Shown piece by piece: positions 6,942-14,135 of a stretch of 22,214 nt of DNA; within the stretch, counting starts at the first letter, position 1, and each line of letters opens with the position of its first letter. The notes under the pieces are model-generated. The model had not been told where the DNA came from. It searched no databases and saw only the letters and a list, made by a program, of their open reading frames with translations. A program made the translations under genes and the position numbers. The stretch comes from Calditrichota bacterium (GTDB lineage Bacteria; Zixibacteria; MSB-5A5; GN15; FEB-12): the NCBI GenBank assembly GCA_030641085.1, contig DAOWIC010000064.1, positions 1 to 22,214 of the forward strand, in the 5' to 3' direction.

Positions 6942-7580
6942 TCATATCTCAATAATCGTTCCCACCCCCCCCTGGATGTACTTGCCCGGATATGAGAGTC
7001 GAATCTCCGGTATGTGCTGAGTACAGTGGGTGGGACAGACAATCTCCAGCTCCTTAATCACCTCAAACTCCTTAAAACCGTGCAAGCCACCGATCAACGC
7101 GTACGGTTCCCCGAACTGATTCACAGCCTTAAGGATGTCTCCTACACCCGGATGAGAACATCCGACTATCACCACTAATCCTTTCTCGGTCTTGATGGCC
7201 AGCGACTGTTCCATATGATCCAGCAAACCGGTAGTGTAGAAGTGCCCATGTAGTTCTGCGGGTTCGTCTTTGTAGATGATTTCCTTGACATGAAAAACCC
7301 CTCGCAACGATGAAGGAGCATACAGCGTAACGTTATCGTTGACGTCAAGAAAGGCAGAGAGACCACCGGTATGATCGAAATGGATATGAGAGATGAATAC
7401 TTCACCGATGGAACGCGGATCGACACCCAACGTATCCATGTTATTAAGAAGAATGGATCCGCTGCCTCCGGTGTCAAACAAGACTTTCCTGCCGTAGGCC
7501 TCGACAAGACAGGAGAAGCCCCAGTCCGGTTTCAACGCCTCGTCAGATGTCTCATTATCGTAGACTATGGTGATCTTCAT
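6942..7580 (-). CDS. Metallo-beta-lactamase-fold hydrolase (COG1237-like)
   Basis: A 212-residue protein of the metallo-beta-lactamase fold. Metal ligands are visible: HIHFDH (65-70, the HxHxDH motif), H143 in 'GCSHPG' and H167 in 'GGLHG'. The N-terminal 'MKITIVYDNET' and 'DWGFSCLVE' and the GCSH/GGLHG blocks match the subfamily annotated as dihydropterin ribofuranosyl-aminobenzene phosphate synthase-related hydrolases. The true substrate in bacteria is not known. The frame is open back to a TTG at 7640, but the fold begins at the ATG at 7580 and AGGA lies upstream, so I start there. It follows the DUF89 gene by 85 bases on the same strand, and the two probably form an operon. Confidence 0.88.
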   Translation of the reverse strand: MKITIVYDNETSDEALKPDWGFSCLVEAYGRKVLFDTGGSGSILLNNMDTLGVDPRSIGEVFISHIHFDHTGGLSAFLDVNDNVTLYAPSSLRGVFHVKEIIYKDEPAELHGHFYTTGLLDHMEQSLAIKTEKGLVVIVGCSHPGVGDILKAVNQFGEPYALIGGLHGFKEFEVIKELEIVCPTHCTQHIPEIRLSYPGKYIQGGVGTIIEI

Positions 7581-7665
7581 CTGTACACGAATTCCTATTG
7601 TTGGTTCGTCACTGCCGGTACACACACAATTTGGTTTCAATCCGCGTCTTGATCGAGAAACCTGC

Positions 7666-8517
7666 CTATGTTCCGGTATTTATCCCCTTCAGTACGATGT
7701 CTCCTTTGGTAACGCCAAGATCATTCGCAATGATTTGGCATTTGGCCTTCAGCAGGAAGAACATCAAGTAGTCTTCATTTGACAGACCCTCGTAGTTTCC
7801 CTGTCCTTTGGCTATTATAAATGTAGATTGGTCCAGCATTTCTCTAAATTCCGGACTGCATGTATTGAGAACAGCGCCGGGGGCATCGGTGCCGGAGGAA
7901 ACTATGGTCGCGACTTTATCAATGCCCGCCTGGACCGCATCCTCAATGGTTGCATCGTTTATGACCGGATTCTCCCGGACTGCATATGTCACAGGTTTAT
8001 TCATTTGCTCAATTAGTAGCCGGTCAAAAACGGTTTCACCGGCGTTGTCTCCAACGTAGAGAATGTTCTCAGCCTCAACCAGCTTGTCCTTGAATGCGCT
8101 GTAATCACAGATCGCGAAATCACTCTCCAACGCTTCCTTTATCGCTATCTCGATATCAAAGGTGGCGCTCACTCCGAAATCAATTACGTTTCCTGCAATC
8201 GCAATCCTAATCGCGGTTAGCAGGCTGTCATCGGACTCCTCGATTATCCTTTTCAGAGATGGATATAACACAAGAGCTTCTTGTGTACTTTGGAGTTTTA
8301 GTTCTCGATACGGATCGTTGTTCCCTGTAATCTCCCTCACCATCCGGTAAATCAGTCTCCCTGTTTCCGGTGGTGTACTGTCCAAGGAGATTTGATGTAG
8401 CCTTTTCCCAAGCTCATCCATAAGCTGCTTCAGCGCATGCTCATCGTCAGTGGCGATCCGTCCCGCGCGGAGCGCCTGCTCGAAAAAGCAGGGAATGCAG
8501 TCAAGATACGATTTCAT
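7666..8517 (-). CDS. DUF89 / ARMT1-like family protein (putative damage-control phosphatase)
   Basis: A 283-residue protein with all the DUF89 hallmarks: N-terminal CIPC (C7, C10) seen in the prokaryotic subgroup, 'AGNVIDFG' (108-115), 'GDNAGE' (156-161, metal-binding Asp/Asn/Glu), 'RENPVINDAT' (181-190), and 'KGQGNYEGL' (237-245). Characterised relatives are metal-dependent phosphatases that remove damaged phospho-metabolites; the bacterial substrate is unknown. GAGAG precedes the ATG. It sits directly upstream of the metallo-beta-lactamase-fold gene, so two metal-dependent hydrolases may act in one pathway, by inference. Confidence 0.9.
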   Translation of the reverse strand: MKSYLDCIPCFFEQALRAGRIATDDEHALKQLMDELGKRLHQISLDSTPPETGRLIYRMVREITGNNDPYRELKLQSTQEALVLYPSLKRIIEESDDSLLTAIRIAIAGNVIDFGVSATFDIEIAIKEALESDFAICDYSAFKDKLVEAENILYVGDNAGETVFDRLLIEQMNKPVTYAVRENPVINDATIEDAVQAGIDKVATIVSSGTDAPGAVLNTCSPEFREMLDQSTFIIAKGQGNYEGLSNEDYLMFFLLKAKCQIIANDLGVTKGDIVLKGINTGT

Positions 8518-8923
8518 TCAATCTCTCGGTTTCGGGAAGACCCTTTGGACAACAAGCACAAGATACGACCAGGGACTCATTAGAACAAGTCCTTGCCATC
8601 AATGCCCGCCAATCAGATGCGAGCGTCAGCAATGGTTGCATATGTGCAACGTAAGCCATATTAGTAGATATCGTGTTTCAAGTCAAGCCCTGTATTTCTG
8701 GATTAAGACTCGATAGCCGATGGTACGCGTCCTGGAGTTTGCTACCAATCAAGCCAGTTGTGATCGGGAAATTGACGGATGGCCGTGAGACAGCATTGCG
8801 GCAGCTTCTGCTCAGCCTCACCTGCAGATTGATATTGAGCCCCCCAGCAAGAAGGACCAAAATGAGTGATTTGCCGATGGGCGTAACTTATTGTATCGCA
8901 TGCCGTTACAATGACGTGGGTTG
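8518..8923. other. Intergenic region, nothing recognised
   Basis: Short frames exist on both strands (for example minus 8678-8860), but none has a ribosome binding site or a recognisable motif. Near 8850-8900, AAGGACCAAAAT..GATGGGCG faintly resembles the downstream 107-bp repeat and may be a worn copy. Otherwise I see nothing. Confidence 0.4.
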
Positions 8924-9075
8924 CTTGGGATACATATCAAACTCTGTTTCGATGTTACTGAATCGTTAGTTTACTCTGAACCGACTTCCGGCTCTGTCCG
9001 AAGGACAAAACCATCGATGATGGCGCGCTACTTGGGATACGTATAGAACTCTGATAGGTGTTTGATGTCAGTTAC
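8924..9075 (+). repeat. 107-bp direct repeat, left block (one full unit plus partial second)
   Basis: A unit starting CTTGGGATACATAT at 8924 restarts after 107 bases at 9031. It contains ACTCTGAACCGACTTCCGG, GTCC-GAA-GGAC and the small hairpin CCATC-GAT-GATGG. The partial second unit runs up to the stop codon of the nuclease-like gene. The block is nearly identical to 9974-10080, with a constant offset of exactly 1,050 bases; 8970-9040 differs from 10020-10090 at only two of 71 positions. Confidence 0.9.
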
Positions 9076-9839
9076 TTCATCTTGGAGTGCTGTCTTTTCC
9101 AATTATAGTGATCGATTAGCTCCTCTTTACAAGGATGACTGTCAATACTGCAGATTGATTTCCATGTTAGATTCTTCAAGTGGATCGTTGAATGTGTACA
9201 AGAGATGTCATAACAGTTGTCAATTTCGGCTTTAGGGCTCAGCCCCAATACAACAAAGTCATCAACATCTTGAAATGTCAAATTCCCATATTTCCTTATA
9301 AATTCGATGCGTAAGTCTATTTGATTCTTATCTTTCCCCTTACCCTGCTTCTTACCAAGCCCCGAAAGCCATTTAGCTTCTCCGATAATGCATATTCTAT
9401 TGGCAATGATACCAAAGTCAATCTCAGGTCCCCCGGAAACTAGAGTATCGGGATGGGGTAATCTTCTCCATAACCAAATTCCAGCATTAGATATTTCTCT
9501 CTTGTAAAATCCGATGTTCTCCAGAAGCTCTCTTATAAATCCGATTCTCACTTCTTTTGCAGCATACTTAACTGGACCAAAGACATTCCAAGTAATTGCA
9601 TCTTCGCTATGCATTGATTGAAGATCACAGTAATAACCTAAGCGATTAGTGACTACTTGAAGATTATCGTTCTCGAACGAATTGGCGTGATTACTTTTGT
9701 ACATCTTTTGGATTATTTCAGGAGGTGCCCATAGTGGGATATCCCCCCTTACAAGATTTTCAAATGGATGAGATACAGCAATGACGCCACCCTTACTTCT
9801 TCCAATTTCTATTTTGTTTCCATTCCAATCTTTAAACAT
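9072..9839 (-). CDS. PD-(D/E)XK nuclease-like protein, orphan, repeat-flanked
   Basis: A 255-residue protein. The core 'GPEIDFGI…ICIIGEAKW' carries D141, E154 and K156, the PD-(D/E)XK catalytic pattern, and E79 in 'SEDAITWNVF' fits the upstream helix glutamate. A Q173 after a Lys/Gly-rich loop is also usual. This suggests a metal-dependent DNA endonuclease of restriction or defence type, with no methylase or partner gene next to it. The frame runs open far upstream, but GGAGG seven bases before the ATG at 9839 fixes the start. It is AT-rich, flanked by 107-bp repeats and next to a tRNA, all pointing to acquired DNA. Target and partner are unknown. Confidence 0.7.
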   Translation of the reverse strand: MFKDWNGNKIEIGRSKGGVIAVSHPFENLVRGDIPLWAPPEIIQKMYKSNHANSFENDNLQVVTNRLGYYCDLQSMHSEDAITWNVFGPVKYAAKEVRIGFIRELLENIGFYKREISNAGIWLWRRLPHPDTLVSGGPEIDFGIIANRICIIGEAKWLSGLGKKQGKGKDKNQIDLRIEFIRKYGNLTFQDVDDFVVLGLSPKAEIDNCYDISCTHSTIHLKNLTWKSICSIDSHPCKEELIDHYNWKRQHSKMK

Positions 9840-9973
9840 TGCGACCCTCCAATATAAGTATTGGATAACAAAGGAAATAGTTCGCACTAGGAGCGTCAAC
9901 TTAAAATAGAGCAAATGGGACACATGTAGAACAACGTAGGGGGATAATGACTTATGCAAAGTAAAGCGGGCTA

Positions 9974-10150
9974 CCTGGGATACATATCGAACTCTGGTGC
10001 GGAGTAGATGAAATGATGATTTACTCTGAACCGACTTCCGGCTCTGTCCGAAGGACAAAACCATCAATGATGGCGGGCTACTTGGGATACATGTAGAACC
10101 ATGCTTCGATGTAGCTGATTCGTCAAGTGACTCTGATCCGACATAGGCGC
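9974..10150 (+). repeat. 107-bp direct repeat, right block (one full unit plus degenerate second)
   Basis: Full unit 9974-10080, then a second unit from 10081 that matches the left-block unit for about 60 bases (CTTGGGATACAT..TTCGATGT..CTGA.TCGT) before decaying near 10140, shortly before the tRNA gene. A weaker copy of the start word (ATGGGACACATGTAGAAC) lies near 9914. The hairpin keeps its arms while the loop differs (CCATC-AAT-GATGG). The remainder of the 9840-10180 spacer holds no supported gene. Confidence 0.88.
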
Positions 10151-10168
10151 GGCGCGAAGCGAATGGTT

Positions 10169-10183
10169 CCATATACTATATGG
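10169..10183 (-). repeat. 15-base palindrome overlapping the tRNA-Ser 3' CCA
   Basis: CCATATA-C-TATATGG is a 7-bp arm inverted repeat, and its three bases at 10181-10183 are the encoded CCA end of the tRNA. It may be a processing or termination structure, or a recombination site. There is no T-run. Confidence 0.4.
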
Positions 10184-10268
10184 CGGAGGAGGTAGGATTC
10201 GAACCCACGGTACCTTGCGGTACAACGGTTTTCAAGACCGCCGCTTTCGACCACTCAGCAACTCCTCC
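10181..10268 (-). tRNA. tRNA-Ser (anticodon TGA)
   Basis: Read on the minus strand, the 88 bases fold as a class II tRNA. The acceptor stem is GGAGGAG/CTCCTCC with G73 and an encoded CCA. The anticodon arm is GCGGT-CTTGAAA-ACCGT, giving TGA (reads UCA codons). The long variable arm is TACC-GCAA-GGTA and the T arm is GTGGG-TTCGAAT-CCTAC. The long variable arm and anticodon identify serine. It lies where the AT-richer left half meets the GC-richer right half, and the repeat and nuclease region starts just past its 3' end. Confidence 0.97.
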
Positions 10269-10359
10269 GACTAAACGATCAGGCCCAATAAAACCGATTG
10301 AACGCCCCCTGTCAAGTGTCCGCTACCCCGGTCAGATTGGCCGATAATGGCACAAACAA

Positions 10360-10383
10360 GAAGGCTCCCCGATGGGAGCCTTC
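10360..10383 (-). terminator. Hairpin terminator after the lipoprotein gene
   Basis: GAAGGCTCCC-CGAT-GGGAGCCTTC is a perfect 10-bp stem with a four-base loop. It lies 32 bases past the lipoprotein stop and is followed on the minus strand by TTGTTTGTG, a weak T-rich tail. Confidence 0.75.
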
Positions 10384-10415
10384 AAAACGGTTGTGTTGAT
10401 TAAACCAGAGATCGA

Positions 10416-11303
10416 TTATGTCGAAGAATCGCCGCAGATATCGGTGATTGTCCAGGCAGTGGTGCCATCGGAGTAGGTAATAGTGATCAGGTTGCCGTTG
10501 AAGACTGCCGTTACCACCCAACTGCCGTTGATATTGAGCGAATCGAGCTCCGAATCGCCCTGCCCGGTGCATGCAAGACTCACCGTTGAGGTCACCTGGA
10601 AGGTGCCGCTGGTCGGGCACTCATCTACATCCACCCTAAAAGCCAGGGCGGTGGCCGTAACGCTGTTGGAGACCTCCAGATCGCATACGGTGGTACCGTC
10701 CTCAAGATGAAGAACAAGGCCGTCGGTAGAGGCACCGTTGACGACTACCTGAGAACCGCTCACAAGTACCGTACCATCAAGATCGAGCGAATGATCACCG
10801 CTGCCGTTGCCGAGTCCCTGGCGGTTCTCCCAGTTATAATGCGCCCTGATGCTCAACTCGTTCAGAGTGATATCAGGCGTCTGTGTCGGCACACCGTTTA
10901 CCATCGTCCGAACCGAGTCGATGCCGGCAACATCGGTGGTATCCTCATCGCCCATCACAGTTGCATAGAATTCAAAGATGTGCCAGCCGTTGGTGTACTG
11001 ATAGTCCGCTGAATCAAGGACCAGTACCTCCTCCTGGGTGCCGGATGCAAAAGAACTGATCTCTTTGAACTTTGGCGCCTGCTCACCGGGGATTGAGCTC
11101 ATCAGTTCGAAAGTCAGATCGATCGTCCAGTTCAACTCGTCGAACGACTGCTCGCCAAGAAAATCAGATACAAACTGAAATTCTATCGAATTGGTGTCGC
11201 CGACCGCCAGACTGTTGTCGGTGGATTTGTCATCGCTGTCACAGCCGATGACAAGGCCAAAGAGAATTCCTCCCACCAGGGCCAATAATACAAAACGTTT
11301 CAT
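10416..11303 (-). CDS. Secreted lipoprotein of unknown function
   Basis: A 295-residue protein with a type II signal peptide: MKRFVLLALVGGILFGLVIGC, lipobox VIGC with the lipidated Cys at 21, followed by an acidic DSDDKSTD linker. The rest is Ser/Thr/Asp-rich and strand-forming, with four cysteines in the last third that could pair in the periplasm or at the surface. I recognise no domain. AGGAGAG precedes the ATG. It follows the beta-helix gene by 108 bases on the same strand. That spacer holds a small stem, ACCGG-GTTT-CCGGT, followed by TTTT, so the two may be transcribed separately. Function unknown. Confidence 0.85.
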   Translation of the reverse strand: MKRFVLLALVGGILFGLVIGCDSDDKSTDNSLAVGDTNSIEFQFVSDFLGEQSFDELNWTIDLTFELMSSIPGEQAPKFKEISSFASGTQEEVLVLDSADYQYTNGWHIFEFYATVMGDEDTTDVAGIDSVRTMVNGVPTQTPDITLNELSIRAHYNWENRQGLGNGSGDHSLDLDGTVLVSGSQVVVNGASTDGLVLHLEDGTTVCDLEVSNSVTATALAFRVDVDECPTSGTFQVTSTVSLACTGQGDSELDSLNINGSWVVTAVFNGNLITITYSDGTTAWTITDICGDSST

Positions 11304-11411
11304 ACTTCTCTCCTGATTGGTTTCTTTCTCCTATTGTCGGAGAAAACCATGCTCGGTTTAATCCATTTTTGTATTCTGCCCCGAAAAACCGGAAACCCGG
11401 TCTTACCGGCG

Positions 11412-12617
11412 CTATTCCTTCGCCTGGGAACCGCCGTAAAGACCGATATGTGAGATCGTACCGTCGCGGTTGAAAATCGTACTGTCACCGGCGTGTATAG
11501 CCGGTGATTCGGCGTCCAGGTGAAAATCATCCTCGCCCACAAAGCCCGGATCGGCGCTGATATTGCCGTTAAGTCCGGTCTGATCCCAGATGTCCTCATA
11601 CTCGCCCTCCTCGTTGCCCCAGACGATATTGTGAGCAAATTCCCACTTGGCCCAGTCGCCATAATTCCAGACGCCAACACAAGGGCAGACCCACTGATCC
11701 CTCCACCCATTGGCGACAATAATGTTGTTTACTGCTCTCCCGCGACTATTGCTCGACCAGGGAGCTACGCCACAGTTACCGTTATGATATACGACATTAT
11801 TGGCGACATCCATGTAGGAATTTCCGGTGGCAATAATCCCCCAGCCAAGATTGTCCCTGACCAGGTTATTTCGGGCCACCACCCACGAGGCCCCGAAAGC
11901 GCCGATCCCTTTCCAGAAACCGCTGACTTCATTACGATAAGCGACACAGGTAGCATCCCAGGTGATGCCGATACCTGCCCCCCGACCCTCCTTTATCACG
12001 CAATCGGTAATAGTTGCCGAGGCTCCCCGGTAGAGAGCTACTCCGTCCCAGCCGACATTAGTAATCTCGCAATTGTGGATATAGATTTCGGCCCCTTCCC
12101 GCCCCATAATACCGCCGATGCCGATCACAAGATCATCCGGGCGGTCATCATTGTCACTGATGGTCACTCTTTCGATCAATACTCTGGAGTTGCGAACAAC
12201 AACAGCGGCGTCGGTGGCGTTACCATCGGCATCGCGCCTGCCACCGGTGATTGTCAGATTGATAAGCGCCGAACTGCCGGCGTTTTCGAAGAAAATACCG
12301 TAGCCGGCGTTCGTCACCAGTCTGGTGGTCACTCGATCCCGCCCCATAATTGTCAGCCCCTTATTGCGGACAACAAAGCCGTAGCTCGCCTCAACCGGCG
12401 TGTGGGGATCCTCGCAGTTGCCGCACAGAGGATCAGTGAACGGCGTCCGGCGGGCCTCGAAATCCTTGCCCGCCAGGACAATCGTGTCACCGGCGGAGGC
12501 GTAGTTGATCACCGATTGAAGGTCCGACCCCCGCTCAACCGTCAACGTTGCCCCTTTGCTGTACTCTCCGGAGATAATCAAGAGAGCCGCGAATATGGTT
12601 ATCAGCACTGTGCGCAT
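11412..12617 (-). CDS. Secreted right-handed parallel beta-helix protein
   Basis: A 401-residue protein with a signal peptide (MRTVLITIFAALLIISGEYS), 'DLQSVINYASAGDTIVLA' (the usual entry cap of pectate-lyase-like helices), and then many coils with repeating N/V/I-rich turns such as 'VVARNNLV', 'MDVANNVVYHN' and 'RAVNNIIVAN', ending in 'DFHLDAESPAIHAG'. This C-terminal motif is typical of NosD/beta_helix (PF13229) surface proteins. Such proteins bind or cleave polysaccharides; no catalytic residues can be assigned. The frame is open to 12761, but the signal peptide starts at the ATG at 12617, with AAGGAG 13 bases before it, a loose spacing. CGNC and CPC cysteines may form disulfides. Confidence 0.85.
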   Translation of the reverse strand: MRTVLITIFAALLIISGEYSKGATLTVERGSDLQSVINYASAGDTIVLAGKDFEARRTPFTDPLCGNCEDPHTPVEASYGFVVRNKGLTIMGRDRVTTRLVTNAGYGIFFENAGSSALINLTITGGRRDADGNATDAAVVVRNSRVLIERVTISDNDDRPDDLVIGIGGIMGREGAEIYIHNCEITNVGWDGVALYRGASATITDCVIKEGRGAGIGITWDATCVAYRNEVSGFWKGIGAFGASWVVARNNLVRDNLGWGIIATGNSYMDVANNVVYHNGNCGVAPWSSNSRGRAVNNIIVANGWRDQWVCPCVGVWNYGDWAKWEFAHNIVWGNEEGEYEDIWDQTGLNGNISADPGFVGEDDFHLDAESPAIHAGDSTIFNRDGTISHIGLYGGSQAKE

Positions 12618-12667
12618 ACTGAAGTCTACACTCCTTATCCGATGTCGGCAACCAAAAAACCCGGCTG

Positions 12668-12901
12668 TCATTCCTGCGGCATCCTGCCCGCCCGAACGAA
12701 ATAACGATAAGATACGAATCGAATCGCTGCAAACACAGGAACCATGATAATATAGAACCATGGTTTACGATGGGCCAGCAGTTCATAAGCGATAATTCCC
12801 AGCCAGCAAATTCCAACCAGCATCAGGGTCGCTCGATTCGCCTTCAGCCAGCACAGGCGCTGCCGCTCATCCATTCTGAGCGCGTCCATTTCACTCGCCA
12901 T
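12668..12901 (-). CDS. Small two-TM membrane protein partnered with XRE regulator
   Basis: A 77-residue protein. A charged N-terminus (DALRMDERQRLCWLKANR) is followed by two hydrophobic segments (about 26-43, LMLVGICWLGIIAYELLA, and about 49-66, PWFYIIMVPVFAAIRFV) and a basic tail. The ATG at 12901 overlaps the end of the XRE gene by 11 bases, with GGAGG correctly spaced inside it, so the two are translationally coupled. Pairs of a short XRE regulator and a small membrane protein are common; the membrane partner may sequester or signal to the regulator. No family is recognised. Confidence 0.75.
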   Translation of the reverse strand: MASEMDALRMDERQRLCWLKANRATLMLVGICWLGIIAYELLAHRKPWFYIIMVPVFAAIRFVSYRYFVRAGRMPQE

Positions 12902-13106
12902 CGGAATCCTCCTCCAATTCAAACAGATTCTCAACCGACATCTTTAGCGCGCGCGCAATCTTGAAAGCAAGCAGCGCCGACGGTACGTATATCCCTTTTT
13001 CAACCGCCAGAATCGTTTGCCGGGCGACACCCACCTTTTCCGCCAGTGCCTGCTGGGTCAGATCAAGTCGAGCGCGATGCTGCTTGATGTGGTTCTTAAG
13101 TCTCAT
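12891..13106 (-). CDS. Small XRE-family (Cro/C1-type) HTH regulator
   Basis: A 71-residue protein that is almost entirely a helix-turn-helix: 'LTQQALAEKVGVARQTILAVEKG' is the HTH and 'PSALLAFKIARALKMSVENLF' the closing helices, typical of YozG-like regulators. An acidic tail follows. The start is the ATG at 13106, where the domain begins, although the frame is open to 13292. Its promoter (13144-13172) is strong and overlaps two inverted repeats, suggesting autoregulation. It is coupled to the small membrane gene and divergent from the ZIP transporter 258 bases away. Confidence 0.9.
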   Translation of the reverse strand: MRLKNHIKQHRARLDLTQQALAEKVGVARQTILAVEKGIYVPSALLAFKIARALKMSVENLFELEEDSDGE

Positions 13107-13143
13107 TGGACTCTTTTCCGGCCATGTTATACGTTTGCAACTA

Positions 13144-13172
13144 AATGTACGACATACATGACATTTTGTCAA
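13144..13172 (-). promoter_or_regulatory. Sigma70 promoter with overlapping inverted repeats, XRE operon
   Basis: Minus strand TTGACA (13167-13172), 17-base spacer, TACATT (13144-13149), about 30 bases before the ATG. TGACA-TTT-TGTCA (13159-13171) overlaps the -35, and ATGTA-CGACA-TACAT (13145-13159) overlaps the -10. Both are plausible operators for the XRE protein. Confidence 0.7.
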
Positions 13173-13363
13173 TGGCACATTACTGCCATATTCATCTTTT
13201 TGCACGGGGCAAATGGCTTCCAGCGACAGATTGACCAGGCGCAACGGCTGCCCGCGAGGCAATTTTAAGCTGGCATGCCCAATCGGGAACAAGCTATCTT
13301 TGCTGTTGTTACCAATTGATAATCGACATCAAGCACATTCAAGAGAATTCGCAGGGTATTGAC

Positions 13364-14128
13364 ATGACTATAGTAGAGATGGGAATCCTTGCCAGCACTC
13401 TGGCCGGACTGGCAACCGGCGTGGGCGCATTGCCGGCCCTCTTTTTTCGCACTGTGCCTGACAAAGTACTTAATGCGATGCTGGGCGGGGCGGCGGGCGT
13501 TATGCTGGCCGCCACCTCTTTTTCGCTCATAGTTCCCGGCATCGAGGCCGGAGACAATATCTGGCCCGATTACGGCGTCTACGTGGTTGTGGTCGGAATG
13601 CTGATCGGGGCTATTTTTCTCGATCGCGCAGACAAATGGCTGCCACACGAACATTTTATCCTGGGTCATGAGGGACCGGACAGCAAAATGCGCCGGATCT
13701 GGCTTTTTATCATTGCCATCACGATTCATAATTTCCCCGAAGGCCTGGCGGTGGGCGTCGGTTTCGGTTCGGGTGATGTCGACGCCGGCACATCGCTGGC
13801 AATTGGCATCGGTCTGCAGAATATGCCCGAGGGTCTGGCGGTAGCGCTGCCTTTGCTAGGCCTTGGTTACAGCCGCTGGCGTGCTATCGGGATCGCCACC
13901 CTGACCGGACTGGTGGAGCCGATCGGGGGCCTGCTCGGTGTGGGAGCGGTGACAATCTTCAGCCCGGTGCTGCCGTTTGGATTGGCTTTTGCCGCAGGAG
14001 CCATGCTGTTTGTTATCAGCGACGAAATCATCCCGGAGACTCACTCCAAGGGCCGTTCACGGCTGGCAACTTTCGGCATCATGATCGGCTTTGTAGTCAT
14101 GATGGCGATGGACAACCTGTTGGGCTGA
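13364..14128 (+). CDS. ZIP-family divalent metal transporter (GufA/ZupT-like)
   Basis: A 254-residue polytopic inner-membrane protein with about eight hydrophobic segments. The metal path motifs of ZIP transporters are present: HNFPEG (122-127) and a second QNMPEG (152-157), plus 'VEPIGGL' and 'SDEIIPETH' near the C-terminus. The loop before the first motif has H95, H97 and H102 (PHEHFILGHEG), typical for Zn, Fe or Mn binding. QN in place of HN in the second motif is typical of the GufA-like branch. The frame is open to a TTG at 13316, but the ATG at 13364 with AGGG upstream is better. The next gene begins seven bases after its stop, so an operon is likely. It should import Zn or a similar ion. 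Confidence 0.92.
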   Translation: MTIVEMGILASTLAGLATGVGALPALFFRTVPDKVLNAMLGGAAGVMLAATSFSLIVPGIEAGDNIWPDYGVYVVVVGMLIGAIFLDRADKWLPHEHFILGHEGPDSKMRRIWLFIIAITIHNFPEGLAVGVGFGSGDVDAGTSLAIGIGLQNMPEGLAVALPLLGLGYSRWRAIGIATLTGLVEPIGGLLGVGAVTIFSPVLPFGLAFAAGAMLFVISDEIIPETHSKGRSRLATFGIMIGFVVMMAMDNLLG

Positions 14129-14135
14129 CGGTATC

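Noticed and set aside
8924..10150. A CRISPR array
   Set aside because: Units are 107 bp, only two per block and not separated by unique spacers; no cas genes are present.
9840..10172. N-terminal extension of the nuclease-like frame to 10172
   Set aside because: It runs through the direct repeats and has no motif, while the ATG at 9839 has a good GGAGG.
11520..12704. A 394-codon open frame on the plus strand
   Set aside because: It lies opposite the beta-helix gene, has no ribosome site or known motif, and its composition follows from the codon bias of the minus-strand gene.
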